DNA from: Anaeromassilibacillus sp. An200
GTDB lineage: Bacteria > Bacillota > Clostridia > Oscillospirales > Acutalibacteraceae
Assembly: GCF_002160025.1 (NCBI RefSeq)
Contig: NZ_NFJU01000007.1
Location: 1 to 64,000 of the forward strand
DNA length: 64,000 nucleotides
Direction: 5' to 3'
A program made the position numbers and the translations under genes. Of the stretch, positions 51,469-59,845 are shown piece by piece (within the stretch, counting starts at the first letter, position 1; each line of letters begins with the position of its first letter). Under the pieces are notes generated by a model, which saw nothing but the letters and a program-made list of their open reading frames with translations, ran no database searches and was not told where the DNA came from.

Positions 51469-52272
51469 TTACTTCCCGCCCATAGAGCGGGATTTTTCCG
51501 CACAGACACGCATAGCCTGCATTACACTGCTGCGCAGGCCGGTTTCTTCCAGCACCTGCACCGCCTCAATGGTTGTACCCGCCGGAGAACAGACCATGTC
51601 CTTCAGCTCACCGGGATGCTTTCCCGTTTCCAGCACCATCTTTGCGCTGCCCAGCACCGCCTGCGCGGCAAAGGAGTAGGCCTGCGCGCGCGGCATTCCT
51701 TCCGCAACGGCAGCATCCGCCATCGCCTCAATGAAGAGGAACACATACGCAGGCGAACTTCCGCTGACCGCCACCACGGCATCCATGAGCCGTTCGGGAA
51801 TCTGTTCGGCACGCCCGAAGCTCTCCAACAGCGCCCGGCATGCGGCAAGCTGCGGCTGCGTCACCATCGCGTTCGGGCACATGGCCGTTACACCCTCTCC
51901 CACCATAGCGGGCGTGTTGGGCATAGTGCGCACAATCGCGGTTTCTTTTCCCAGATGCTCCTCCAGCCAGGCAAGCGTTTTGCCGGGCGCAATCGTTACA
52001 ACCAGCTGGTTTTCGTGCAGGCTGCCGCGAATCTCTTCGGCTACCTCCTCATAAAACTGAGGCTTCACGGCCAGCACGAGAATCTCCGTTTTCTCCGCTA
52101 CCTCGGTGTTGCTCTCCGTAACACAGATGCCGAGCGATTCCGCCGCGGCGCTCCGGGCCGGAGCAAATGCGTCGGAGGCCAGGATTTCCTCCTTTTGGCA
52201 CACACCGCTGCGGATCACCCCGCCAATCATTGCTTTTGCCATGTTTCCACAGCCTATAAATCCGATTTTCAT
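51469..52272 (-). CDS. proC: Pyrroline-5-carboxylate reductase
   Basis: A 267-residue NAD(P)H enzyme that reduces P5C to L-proline. The nucleotide fold opens KIGFIGCGNMAKAMIGG. Family signature: RTMPNTPAMVGEGVTAM, VSGSSPAYVFLFIEAMADAA and the C-terminal LKDMVCSPAGTTIEAVQVLE. ATG at 52272 follows AAAGGAGG. It lies 50 bp after hypD, which makes P5C from trans-4-hydroxyproline, so here it completes the route hydroxyproline to proline rather than ordinary biosynthesis. Proline so made can be used for protein or, in Stickland organisms, reduced further. Confidence 0.96.
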   Translation of the reverse strand: MKIGFIGCGNMAKAMIGGVIRSGVCQKEEILASDAFAPARSAAAESLGICVTESNTEVAEKTEILVLAVKPQFYEEVAEEIRGSLHENQLVVTIAPGKTLAWLEEHLGKETAIVRTMPNTPAMVGEGVTAMCPNAMVTQPQLAACRALLESFGRAEQIPERLMDAVVAVSGSSPAYVFLFIEAMADAAVAEGMPRAQAYSFAAQAVLGSAKMVLETGKHPGELKDMVCSPAGTTIEAVQVLEETGLRSSVMQAMRVCAEKSRSMGGK

Positions 52273-52322
52273 CGCTGTTCCTCCTTTTTCTGCCGTGCGC
52301 CGTTTTCGCGCGCCTTCCCCCA

Positions 52323-54734
52323 TCAGGAGAAGGACTGCTCGGTGCGCGCGATAATTTCGTCCTGCAAAGCCTTGCTCAAATTGCGGAAATGATCGCTGTA
52401 GCCCGCAACACGCACAATCAGATCCTTATACTCTTCCGGATGCGCCTGCGCGTCCAGAAGCGTCTGCCGATCAATTACGTTGAACTGGATATGGTGGCCG
52501 TCCATATTAAAGTAAGTGCGGATCAGGTTGGCCATCTGCATCAGCCCCGTCTCGCCCGCCACCACGGAAGGCGTGAATTTCTGATTCAGCAGCGTGCCGC
52601 CCGTGCGGATATGATCCATCTTCGCGCAGGAACGGAGAACCGCCGTCGGGCCGTGCGTATCGGCTCCCTTCTCCGGGGAAATGCCCTCGCTCACAGGCTT
52701 ATGCGCCCGCCTTCCGTTCGCGCTCGCCAGCATGACTTCCCCGAAGTACACATGGCAGGTGGTCGGCAGCATATTGATCCGGTAAGAGCCTCCCCGCTGG
52801 TTCGGACGGCCCGTGACCGCTTTCTGGTAATAGCCGAACACATCCTGCATGACAGCATCCGCGAAATCGTCGTCGTTGCCGTATTTGGGGGTGAAATTCT
52901 GTACCAGGCTGAGGATCTGCGGATCGTTCACAAAGTCCTCCCGCATGGCGCGGAGCAGCTCCTTCATCGGGATGTTTTTCTCCTGGTAAACCTGATACCG
53001 GATCGCCGCGAGACAGTCCGTCACCGTGCCAATGCCGACGCCCTGCAAATAGCTGGTATTGTAACGGGCGCCGCCTGCGTTGTAATCCTTGCCCTTTGAA
53101 ATGCAGTCGTTTGTGATGATCGACAGGAACGGCACCGGCATGTAATTCGCATAAATGCTCTCGATGATATTGCTGCCCTTCATCTTGATGTCCAGGAAGT
53201 AATCGATCTGCTTGTGATAGGCATCCAGCAGCTCTTCATAAGAATGAAAATCCTCCGCGCTGCCCAGCGGAAGGCCAAGCTGCCGGTCTGCTACATAATC
53301 ATACCCGTTATAGAGAGTCAATTCAAGAATTTTCGGCAGATTGAAATAGCCCGTCAGGATATACGCCTCGTTGCCGAAAGCGCCTGTCTCCACGCAGCCG
53401 CTCGTTCCGCCGCGGCGGGCATCCTCAATGGACTTTCCCGCCGCCAGAAGCTCCTGCAAAATCGCTTCCGTATTATAAAAAGCGGGCTGCCCCCAGCCCT
53501 TGCGGCTGATCTCACAGGCGCGCAGCAGGAATTTCTGCGGCGTTTTGCGGCTGATCTGCACGTTTGAGCTGGGCTGGAGCAGCTTCATATCATCCATGCA
53601 GTCGAGAATCAGATAGCTGACCTCATTCACACCGTCGGTGCCGTCCGGTGCGATGCCGCCGGTGTTGATATTGGCGAAATCTGTATAGGTTCCGCTCTCC
53701 TTGAGCGTGATGCCGACCTTGGGAGGCGCGGGCTGGTTGTTGAACTTGATCCACAGGCATTCCAGAAGCTCCAGCGCCTGATCCCGCGTAAGCTTTCCCG
53801 CGTCCTTATCCGCTTTATAGAAAGGATATACATGCTGATCCAACCGGCCCGGGCTGTAGGAGTCCCAAGGGTTGAGCTCGCTTGTCACAGCCAGATGCAC
53901 AAACCAGTACATTTGCAGCGCCTGGTGGAACGTTTCCGGCTTATGTGCGGGAACGACTGTGCAGTTTTCCGCGATTGTCAGCAGCTCCGCCTTCCACTGC
54001 GGATCCGTCTCCTCCTGCGCCATGCTCCGTGCCAGCTCCGCATAGCGCTGTCCCAGAATCATCACGGCATCGCAGGCAATCGACATGGCGGAAAGTTCTT
54101 CTTTCTTGTGAAGCGCTTCCGGATCGCCCATAAAATCAAGCGATTCCATGGCTTTTTGGATCTCTTCCTTGTAATCCGCAAAGCCCTTGTGATAGATCTT
54201 TTCTGAGCCTACGGTATGGCCGGGGCCGCGCTGCTCCATAAACTCGGTGAAAATCCCGCACTCATAAGCTGCCTTCCATTCGTCGCTCATACTGTTCAGA
54301 ATTTTGTGACGGATGGAACGGTTCTCCCAATAGGGAATGATGGTTTCCTCCTGCGTTTTGAGATCCTCAGGCGTGACGGCAAACCGGATCAGTTCCCGCT
54401 GATCCATGATCCGCATATCCTCCACCGTGTGGCAGCAAAGCTCCGGGAACGTCGGCGCAGACTGCGGGCCATCGCCCTTTTCGCCGACAATCAGCTCGCC
54501 TTTTGGAATGGAAATCGATTTGTTTGCAAAGAAATGCCGGAGGGTAAGCGCGCGAAGCTCCGGAATAGAAACCGTCCCCTCATATTTCTGATATGCTTCT
54601 GTTTCCAGCACGGCGCGTTCCATATAAATGCGGGGCTGCGTATTCAAACTTTCCTCCCGCAGACGGCGCACCCTCTCTGTGCACCCGTGCTGTTCCTGAG
54701 CCGTACGCCCGCCCTGTTTCTCCTGTACTTCCAT
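52323..54734 (-). CDS. hypD: Trans-4-hydroxy-L-proline dehydratase (glycyl radical enzyme)
   Basis: An 803-residue glycyl radical enzyme. The active-site loop is GTSGCVETGAFGNEAY, with the radical Cys and a Glu two residues on (C-x-E). The C-terminal radical Gly is in IVRVAGYSDHF. Family N-terminus: RHFFANKSISIPKGELIVGE. Substrate class is read from C-V-E plus the neighbour ProC: HypD removes water from trans-4-hydroxyproline to give P5C. It must be activated by the HypE radical SAM enzyme encoded just upstream. ATG at 54734 has AAAGGGATG upstream. Other C-x-E dehydratases (glycerol, propanediol) resemble it, but the context strongly favours HypD. Confidence 0.92.
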   Translation of the reverse strand: MEVQEKQGGRTAQEQHGCTERVRRLREESLNTQPRIYMERAVLETEAYQKYEGTVSIPELRALTLRHFFANKSISIPKGELIVGEKGDGPQSAPTFPELCCHTVEDMRIMDQRELIRFAVTPEDLKTQEETIIPYWENRSIRHKILNSMSDEWKAAYECGIFTEFMEQRGPGHTVGSEKIYHKGFADYKEEIQKAMESLDFMGDPEALHKKEELSAMSIACDAVMILGQRYAELARSMAQEETDPQWKAELLTIAENCTVVPAHKPETFHQALQMYWFVHLAVTSELNPWDSYSPGRLDQHVYPFYKADKDAGKLTRDQALELLECLWIKFNNQPAPPKVGITLKESGTYTDFANINTGGIAPDGTDGVNEVSYLILDCMDDMKLLQPSSNVQISRKTPQKFLLRACEISRKGWGQPAFYNTEAILQELLAAGKSIEDARRGGTSGCVETGAFGNEAYILTGYFNLPKILELTLYNGYDYVADRQLGLPLGSAEDFHSYEELLDAYHKQIDYFLDIKMKGSNIIESIYANYMPVPFLSIITNDCISKGKDYNAGGARYNTSYLQGVGIGTVTDCLAAIRYQVYQEKNIPMKELLRAMREDFVNDPQILSLVQNFTPKYGNDDDFADAVMQDVFGYYQKAVTGRPNQRGGSYRINMLPTTCHVYFGEVMLASANGRRAHKPVSEGISPEKGADTHGPTAVLRSCAKMDHIRTGGTLLNQKFTPSVVAGETGLMQMANLIRTYFNMDGHHIQFNVIDRQTLLDAQAHPEEYKDLIVRVAGYSDHFRNLSKALQDEIIARTEQSFS

Positions 54735-54792
54735 TTTCTGTCATCCCTTTCTTCGTTGTTTGCATGTATGCCGGCCGTCCAAACGGACGCAT

Positions 54793-55698
54793 TTATCCTC
54801 CAATGACAACCTGGGAATAGCCTGCCTGCCGGAACAGCTCCGCCAGGCTTTCCAGCTTTTCCTGAGATGGAACGCGGAACAGCTCCCCCTGCCCGGAGCG
54901 CCCCAGCTTCCGGTATTTCTCCTGCCCGAAGGTGTGGTACGGAAGCAGGTGGATTTTTTCTGCCCGCACCCCCTCCTTCAAAAGTTCCACCACAGGAAGC
55001 ACATCCTCAGGTTCCGCGTTGATCCCTTCTACAAGGGGGATCCGCAGACGCAGACGCGCCCCGTCCCGGCTCAGGCAGCGGAGATTTTCCAGAATCAGCC
55101 GGTTATCGGCCCCTATCCATTTTTTATGTTTTTCCGGATCCATGGCTTTGATATCATAAAGGAAACAATCGGTATATGCCCGGATCGCGTCAAACCGTTC
55201 ATAAGGAGCCATCCCGCAGGTATCCACAAAAATGGAGATCCCTTCCTCGTGCAGCAGACGGCACAGACGGATTACCTCGTCAAACGGCTCCGCAGTCATC
55301 ACCTCGCCGCCCGAAAGCGTCACACCGCCTCCCGACTGCTCATAAAACATCAAATCCTTTTTGGCCTCATCCACAATCTGCTCGGGGCTCATCCCCTTTC
55401 CCGAGAGCTGGCGCGCTCCCGCCGGACACACCCGGACGCAGACACCGCAGGAAACGCATCTCTCCCGATCCACACGGACGCTGTCCCCCGCCGCTCCCCG
55501 CGGACAGGCTGCCGCACACGCACCGCACTGGGTGCATTTTTCCGCATCCCAGAGAAGCTGAGGCTCCGGCTTCTGGCTTTCCGGATTGTGACACCAGGCG
55601 CACCGCAGAGGACACCCTTTAAAAAATACAGTGGTACGGATCCCGTCTCCGTCATGGATGCAATACTTCTGGATATTGAAAACAGGCAGGCTGACCAT
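54793..55698 (-). CDS. hypE: HypD-activating enzyme (radical SAM, glycyl radical activase)
   Basis: A 301-residue radical SAM protein. The SAM cluster motif is CPLRCAWCHNP (C-x3-C-x2-C). An inserted ferredoxin domain has two 4Fe-4S sites (CTQCGACAAACPRGAA, CVSCGVCVRVCPAGAR). GGGVTLSGGEVMT binds SAM, and the C-terminal HLLPYHTFGQEKY is the activase signature. It takes a hydrogen from the Gly of HypD. It is the first gene of the hypE-hypD-proC operon; ATG at 55698 follows AAGGAGG, and a consensus promoter plus palindrome lie upstream. Divergent from an XRE-cupin regulator. Confidence 0.95.
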   Translation of the reverse strand: MVSLPVFNIQKYCIHDGDGIRTTVFFKGCPLRCAWCHNPESQKPEPQLLWDAEKCTQCGACAAACPRGAAGDSVRVDRERCVSCGVCVRVCPAGARQLSGKGMSPEQIVDEAKKDLMFYEQSGGGVTLSGGEVMTAEPFDEVIRLCRLLHEEGISIFVDTCGMAPYERFDAIRAYTDCFLYDIKAMDPEKHKKWIGADNRLILENLRCLSRDGARLRLRIPLVEGINAEPEDVLPVVELLKEGVRAEKIHLLPYHTFGQEKYRKLGRSGQGELFRVPSQEKLESLAELFRQAGYSQVVIGG

Positions 55699-55756
55699 CC
55701 TTCCGCCTCCTTATTTCGCTTTTGAATTTTAATTATATAGAAATTATCCTCAATCA

Positions 55757-55774
55757 TATTCATTTTTATGAATA
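55757..55774. promoter_or_regulatory. Candidate regulator operator 1 (hypE promoter)
   Basis: TATTCAT, TTTT, ATGAATA: perfect 7-bp arms around TTTT. It starts 2 bp downstream of the hypE -10, so bound protein would block transcription. Core TTCAyTTTTrTGAA shared with the site at 55887. Confidence 0.7.
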
Positions 55775-55776
55775 CG

Positions 55777-55805
55777 GTTATAAAAGCATCACGCCGCAAT
55801 GTCAA
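55777..55805 (-). promoter_or_regulatory. Promoter of hypE-hypD-proC
   Basis: Minus strand TTGACA (55805-55800) and TATAAC (55782-55777), 17-bp spacer. Confidence 0.8.
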
Positions 55806-55886
55806 GCACTCCTGCGCCTTTCATCCCTGTAATATCAATTTCACCAGAGTCTTATTTCCGTCCACGTCTCAAACGTCATACCTTTC

Positions 55887-55904
55887 ATTTCACTTTTGTG
55901 AAAT
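55887..55904. promoter_or_regulatory. Candidate regulator operator 2 (regulator promoter)
   Basis: ATTTCAC, TTTT, GTGAAAT: perfect 7-bp arms around TTTT, 7 bp upstream of the -35 of the XRE-cupin gene. 16 of 18 bases equal the site at 57966. Confidence 0.75.
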
Positions 55905-55911
55905 ACACATC

Positions 55912-55940
55912 TTGACTTTCTTCCGGGAAGCCGATATGAT
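55912..55940 (+). promoter_or_regulatory. Promoter of the XRE-cupin regulator gene
   Basis: TTGACT at 55912-55917 and TATGAT at 55935-55940, spacer 17 bp. Confidence 0.75.
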
Positions 55941-56004
55941 TCAAGATACAACATCATTTTCACGGCACCAAAAGACCTGCGTGCCGGAAGGGAGGAGCTG
56001 TATT

Positions 56005-56589
56005 TTGGATACCAATGCAGCCATCGGCACAAAAGTCAAGAATCTGCGCATAGAGAAAAAGATGACGCTCAAGCAGCTGAGCGAGGGAAGCGGCCTGTCC
56101 GTGGGATTTCTTTCACAGTTTGAGCGGGGCCTGTCCTCCATCGCGCTGGATTCCCTGGAAAAGCTTTCCCGCATCCTGGAGGTCCCGCTTTCCGAGCTGT
56201 TCAAGGATCCCATTCACAGCGAAACAACCGATCCCATTGTTCATGGGGTGGAGCTGGCTTTTACGGAAATCAGCCCTCAGATCTATCAAAGCATTCTTCG
56301 TTCCAGTGAAGTTCCCCGACAGATGCTCCCCCGCGTTTTCACCCTTCTTCCGCTGGATTCCATCGAGGAGAACAATATCGAGCTGTACTGCCATGAAGGG
56401 GAAGAATTCGTCTATGTGCTGGAAGGAGTTGTCACCTTCTTTTTGGAAAACGCACGCTATCTGCTGTACCCGGGGGATTCCATTCATATCTCCTCCACGC
56501 AGCGGCACAACTGGGCTAACCACACCTCACGGAACGCCAAAATTCTGACCATCAACACGCCCAACCCTTTGAACACACAGGAAGGCTAA
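56005..56589 (+). CDS. XRE-family regulator with C-terminal cupin sensor
   Basis: A 194-residue regulator. Residues about 8-65 are an HTH of the Xre type (VKNLRIEKKMTLKQLSEGSG, SVGFLSQFERGLSSIALDSL). Residues about 115-185 are a cupin barrel (YCHEGEEFVYVLEGVVTFFL, YPGDSIHISSTQRHNWAN) that likely binds a small ligand. No ATG fits; TTG at 56005 has GGGAGGAG 7 nt before and gives the normal domain start. It is divergent from hypE and faces pepP, and the same palindrome occurs in its own, the hypE and the pepP promoters. It is therefore the likely controller of hydroxyproline/proline-peptide use, with hydroxyproline or proline as a plausible but unproven effector. Confidence 0.9.
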   Translation: MDTNAAIGTKVKNLRIEKKMTLKQLSEGSGLSVGFLSQFERGLSSIALDSLEKLSRILEVPLSELFKDPIHSETTDPIVHGVELAFTEISPQIYQSILRSSEVPRQMLPRVFTLLPLDSIEENNIELYCHEGEEFVYVLEGVVTFFLENARYLLYPGDSIHISSTQRHNWANHTSRNAKILTINTPNPLNTQEG

Positions 56590-56594
56590 AAAGC

Positions 56595-56655
56595 AGAAAA
56601 CGCCGTCCACGGCACATCCCTTTCAGGGAGTGCAGCGTGGAACGGCGTTTCTTTT
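56595..56655. terminator. Bidirectional terminator between regulator and pepP
   Basis: Long stem GAAAACGCCGT-CCACG/CGTGG-AACGGCGTTTC with A- and T-rich flanks. It serves the convergent regulator and pepP genes. Confidence 0.8.
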
Positions 56656-57895
56656 ATTTCGCCATAGCGGCTTCGATATCCTCCAGCTTTCTTGGGATGG
56701 AAGCGGAAAGATTCTCGCATCCGTTCTCCGTCACAAGGCAGTTATCCTCCAGGCGGAATCCGATCCCGCTGTCCTCATCGTAAATGCCGATATCAACGCA
56801 GAACACCATGCCGGGTGCGACGGGATGCGTCATATCCACATCGTCGTGCACATCAAAGCCGACATGATGCGCACCGCCGTGCCACATGTACTTCCCAATC
56901 TCGTCGTAGGACTGAAGCTTTCCGATCGCCTTGAGCTGTTCAAAGCAATACTTCCGCGCCGTCTGGTCAACGGAAGCCATCGGCATGCCCGGCTTGATTA
57001 TGGAGAACATGTACTCCGAGGTGCGGTAAGCACACGCATACAAGGCCGCTTGCTCCTTCGTAAACTTTCCGTTGCACGGCCAGCCGCGGGAGACGTCGTT
57101 GACCTCATGATCCCAGCAAGCGCCCACATCGTTGAGCACCATATCCCCATCCTGCGCCTGTCCTGTGTAGCTGTAATAATGGATGCAGAAATTGTTCTTT
57201 CCCGCTGAGATGATGGACGGGAAGCCCGGAACCAGCACGCCCCGGCTCGTCAGCGCATGGTCAAACTCCGCCTTATATTCATACTCATACATCCCCGGAC
57301 GGGAGGCTTTCATCATCGCCAGGATTCCGGCCCGCGTCACCGTCATCGCCTGCCGCATTGCCGCAATCTCACACGGCTTCTTGAAGGTGCGCTGGCGGCG
57401 AAGCTGAGGCAGCAGGCTACGGATTTGCAGCCCTGGATACCGCCGGGCCGCGCTGTGTGCAAAGCGGTGCGTTTCCCCCGGCTCTTCCTCAGGTGTATGA
57501 AGGAACAGATCCAGCCAGAGTGTGTCAAACTCACCGTTTGTAGCCGCGCGGCGGAAATCGTCCTCAAAATTCTCCACACAGCGGATCTCGGTGATACCGG
57601 ACTGCGCCGCAGCCTCCTCTGCCGTAGGACGGCGGCCTGTCCAGCGCTCCTTCATGGCGTCATGGGGCAGGATATAGAGCCGTTCGGTCGTCACCCCCGC
57701 CGTCTTTTGCAGGTACAGGACAAATCCCGCAAAATCCACACCTGTGAGATACAGAAAATTACGGCTGCAAAAGAAGGGATAGTAAGCATCCGCGGACTGG
57801 CGGGGAGCATTCCCCGAAAACAGCACGGCCGCGGAATTGTCCGGCAGAAAGTCCAGCAGAGTTTTCCGGTTTGCCTGATAGAATGATGCTTCCAT
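56654..57895 (-). CDS. Xaa-Pro aminopeptidase (M24B, PepP-like)
   Basis: A 413-residue metallopeptidase releasing N-terminal residues ahead of proline (or hydroxyproline). N-terminal creatinase-like domain, then the pita-bread fold. Metal-ligand positions: Asp in VLNDVGA, Asp in VNDVSRG, His in GGAHHVGFDVHD, Glu in GFRLEDN. The fourth, Glu of the usual EPGIY, is Asp here (CVDIGIY), a conservative change that may alter metal use. Begins MEASFYQANRKTLLDFLPDN, the normal PepP start. Own consensus promoter with a regulator palindrome just after the -10. It would feed proline/hydroxyproline from collagen-like peptides into the hyp pathway. Confidence 0.93.
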   Translation of the reverse strand: MEASFYQANRKTLLDFLPDNSAAVLFSGNAPRQSADAYYPFFCSRNFLYLTGVDFAGFVLYLQKTAGVTTERLYILPHDAMKERWTGRRPTAEEAAAQSGITEIRCVENFEDDFRRAATNGEFDTLWLDLFLHTPEEEPGETHRFAHSAARRYPGLQIRSLLPQLRRQRTFKKPCEIAAMRQAMTVTRAGILAMMKASRPGMYEYEYKAEFDHALTSRGVLVPGFPSIISAGKNNFCIHYYSYTGQAQDGDMVLNDVGACWDHEVNDVSRGWPCNGKFTKEQAALYACAYRTSEYMFSIIKPGMPMASVDQTARKYCFEQLKAIGKLQSYDEIGKYMWHGGAHHVGFDVHDDVDMTHPVAPGMVFCVDIGIYDEDSGIGFRLEDNCLVTENGCENLSASIPRKLEDIEAAMAK

Positions 57896-57965
57896 TTCAT
57901 CGTCCTCTTTTCACTGGAATAAAAAATCAGCTTTACCAAGAGTTTTGTGAAATTGGAATGAAGCA

Positions 57966-57983
57966 ATTTCACTATTATGAAAT
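57966..57983. promoter_or_regulatory. Candidate regulator operator 3 (pepP promoter)
   Basis: ATTTCACTATTATGAAAT, 6-bp perfect arms, starting 1 bp downstream of the pepP -10. A half-site TTTTGTGAAAT follows at 57943-57953. Confidence 0.75.
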
Positions 57984-57984
57984 T

Positions 57985-58012
57985 ATTATAAGATTATTTT
58001 GGGAAATGTCAA
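57985..58012 (-). promoter_or_regulatory. Promoter of the Xaa-Pro aminopeptidase gene
   Basis: Minus strand TTGACA (58012-58007) and TATAAT (57990-57985), 16-bp spacer; both boxes perfect. Confidence 0.82.
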
Positions 58013-58033
58013 GACACCTCATGACAGACAAAC

Positions 58034-59845
58034 TCACAAAATACATTCTCCGTGCCCGGATACCGTATGTACCGATCCTGAGGGAATGGTAATTCTCGCC
58101 AGCAGCTTTTTTCCTTCATAATTCAGGTACCGCAGTCCGCCGCAGCCCGGATAGCGAAGCTTCAGCCTTTCGTTTACATTGCGGATACCAAAGCCGTGCG
58201 TCACCTGCAGATCCACCTCTTGATAGTCCAGGTAAGCGTTCAGCTTTTCCGCGTCCGCTCCCGTCCCCGTATCCGTCACCTCTACCCGAAGCTCTCCGCC
58301 TTCCTCATACGCGCGGAGGAATATGGTAATTCCCGCGTCCTGCCGGGTAATCCCGTGCCGCATGGAATTTTCCACAAGCGGCTGCAAGGTAAATTTCGGT
58401 ATCACAACCTGGTCGGCGGGCAGACCAGGAAGAAGCTCCAGACGGATTTCCTGGCGGAAGCGGAGAACATAGACGGAAATATATTCCCGGATATTATCCA
58501 GCTCGGTGCTCACGGTCACCAGGCTGTCCGGCTCGGTGATACTGTACCGCATCAGGTTGGCAATGGAATCCACTGTGGCGGCAATATCGTCCTGCTCCCG
58601 CTCAAGTGCCATATAATTGACGGCATTCATTGCATTGAGCATGAAGTGAGGATTGATCTGTGCCTGCAAAGCGCGCAGATCGCTTTCCCTCTTGAGGTTT
58701 TCCTTCTCCCGCACCTCCTCAATCAGCGTATTGATGCGCCGGAGCAGGCTGCCAAAGCTGCGGTTGAGCCTCTGGATTTCCAAAGGCCCCCGCACGCAGG
58801 CATCATCCCACTGGATGCCTCGCGTATCCTGGATGGCTTCCAGCTTTTTCGTGAACTGCACCACCGGTTTGGAAACTCCCCTCGACAGCACCAGCGACAG
58901 GATGATTCCAAGCACCATAAAAACAGCAGAACAAATCAGATAGGGAGACATCATCAGCCAGACCTGATGGCTGATGTCGCGGTAGGGCGTCAGAAAAACC
59001 AACTGAAGCCCCCACTGCAGTTCCTGAGAGCTGCACAGATACTGTTCGTTTCCGATCACCATCTGCGAGCTGAGTTTTGTGGGAACAAACGAAACGTCCG
59101 ACACCGCAAGCTCTTCCAGTTCCTCAGAGCAGTACACCTGCTTGCCCTGATCGTTGAGCAGAAGAAAGCCGCTGTGCTCGGTGACCGGGACAAGGGAAAG
59201 CAGCCTGGGGATCTGGGAGATGGGAATGCTTCCCAGCAGAACCCCTACGCCCTCCTTTTGATGCGGGCCGGTATAGGAGCTGTTTTGAAGCTTGCAGGCA
59301 AAGCAGAGGCGAGACTGCTCCTCATCCACAAAAATATATTGTCCGCTTCTGCGCTCCAACGCTTTCTGATACCATTCCTCGTCAGCCACCTTCTCCCCGC
59401 TGAACACATTGCTGACATTGGCGATCGTGTTATTGGGAAGAAACAGATCGCTGATGGGAAGCTGCGGATTCACATACAGCTCCACCTGAAATCCATTGTT
59501 CAAAAGCAGCGACTGTGCGTAAAGCTGAGAGGACAGGCAGTTGTTGAGCGAATACTTCGTATTCAGATCCATCAGCTCATCCTGCCCGATGGATCGGCTC
59601 AGCAGGACTCCAAGCTGTTCATCGCTGGTATATTCGTAGGTAAGCTGATCCACCGTCTGCGTAAAAACGCTGCTCAGGCGGACGTTCGCCTGCACAACCG
59701 CGGCCTGTGACGTGATCAGATGCTGCGTGATGGAATAACGGAACAGCAGATAGGTTGCGGTGTTAAGCGTCAGAAGGATGGCCGAAATCATGCAGCAGAC
59801 GATCAGAAACGTGCGCTTTGTGATACTCATCGCCGCGATATTCAT
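58034..59845 (-). CDS. YesM-type sensor histidine kinase
   Basis: A 603-residue membrane kinase. One helix near the N-terminus (FLIVCCMISAILLTLNTATYL), an extracellular sensor domain of about 250 residues, a second helix (YLICSAVFMVLGIILSLVLS), a HAMP-like linker with coiled coil, then the His-kinase domain with phospho-acceptor His in LQAQINPHFMLNAMNAV, and the ATPase half with LQPLVENSMRHGI and THGFGIRNVNERLKLRYP. This is the class that controls sugar ABC uptake with YesN regulators. It starts inside the regulator stop (ATGA). The sensed ligand is probably a sugar bound by the adjacent transport system, as in related loci. Confidence 0.94.
   Translation of the reverse strand: MNIAAMSITKRTFLIVCCMISAILLTLNTATYLLFRYSITQHLITSQAAVVQANVRLSSVFTQTVDQLTYEYTSDEQLGVLLSRSIGQDELMDLNTKYSLNNCLSSQLYAQSLLLNNGFQVELYVNPQLPISDLFLPNNTIANVSNVFSGEKVADEEWYQKALERRSGQYIFVDEEQSRLCFACKLQNSSYTGPHQKEGVGVLLGSIPISQIPRLLSLVPVTEHSGFLLLNDQGKQVYCSEELEELAVSDVSFVPTKLSSQMVIGNEQYLCSSQELQWGLQLVFLTPYRDISHQVWLMMSPYLICSAVFMVLGIILSLVLSRGVSKPVVQFTKKLEAIQDTRGIQWDDACVRGPLEIQRLNRSFGSLLRRINTLIEEVREKENLKRESDLRALQAQINPHFMLNAMNAVNYMALEREQDDIAATVDSIANLMRYSITEPDSLVTVSTELDNIREYISVYVLRFRQEIRLELLPGLPADQVVIPKFTLQPLVENSMRHGITRQDAGITIFLRAYEEGGELRVEVTDTGTGADAEKLNAYLDYQEVDLQVTHGFGIRNVNERLKLRYPGCGGLRYLNYEGKKLLARITIPSGSVHTVSGHGECIL

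Noticed and set aside
50095-52392. Plus-strand open frame of 765 codons opposite GH127 and proC
   Set aside because: Antisense shadow of two well-supported genes; no start signal or family motif.
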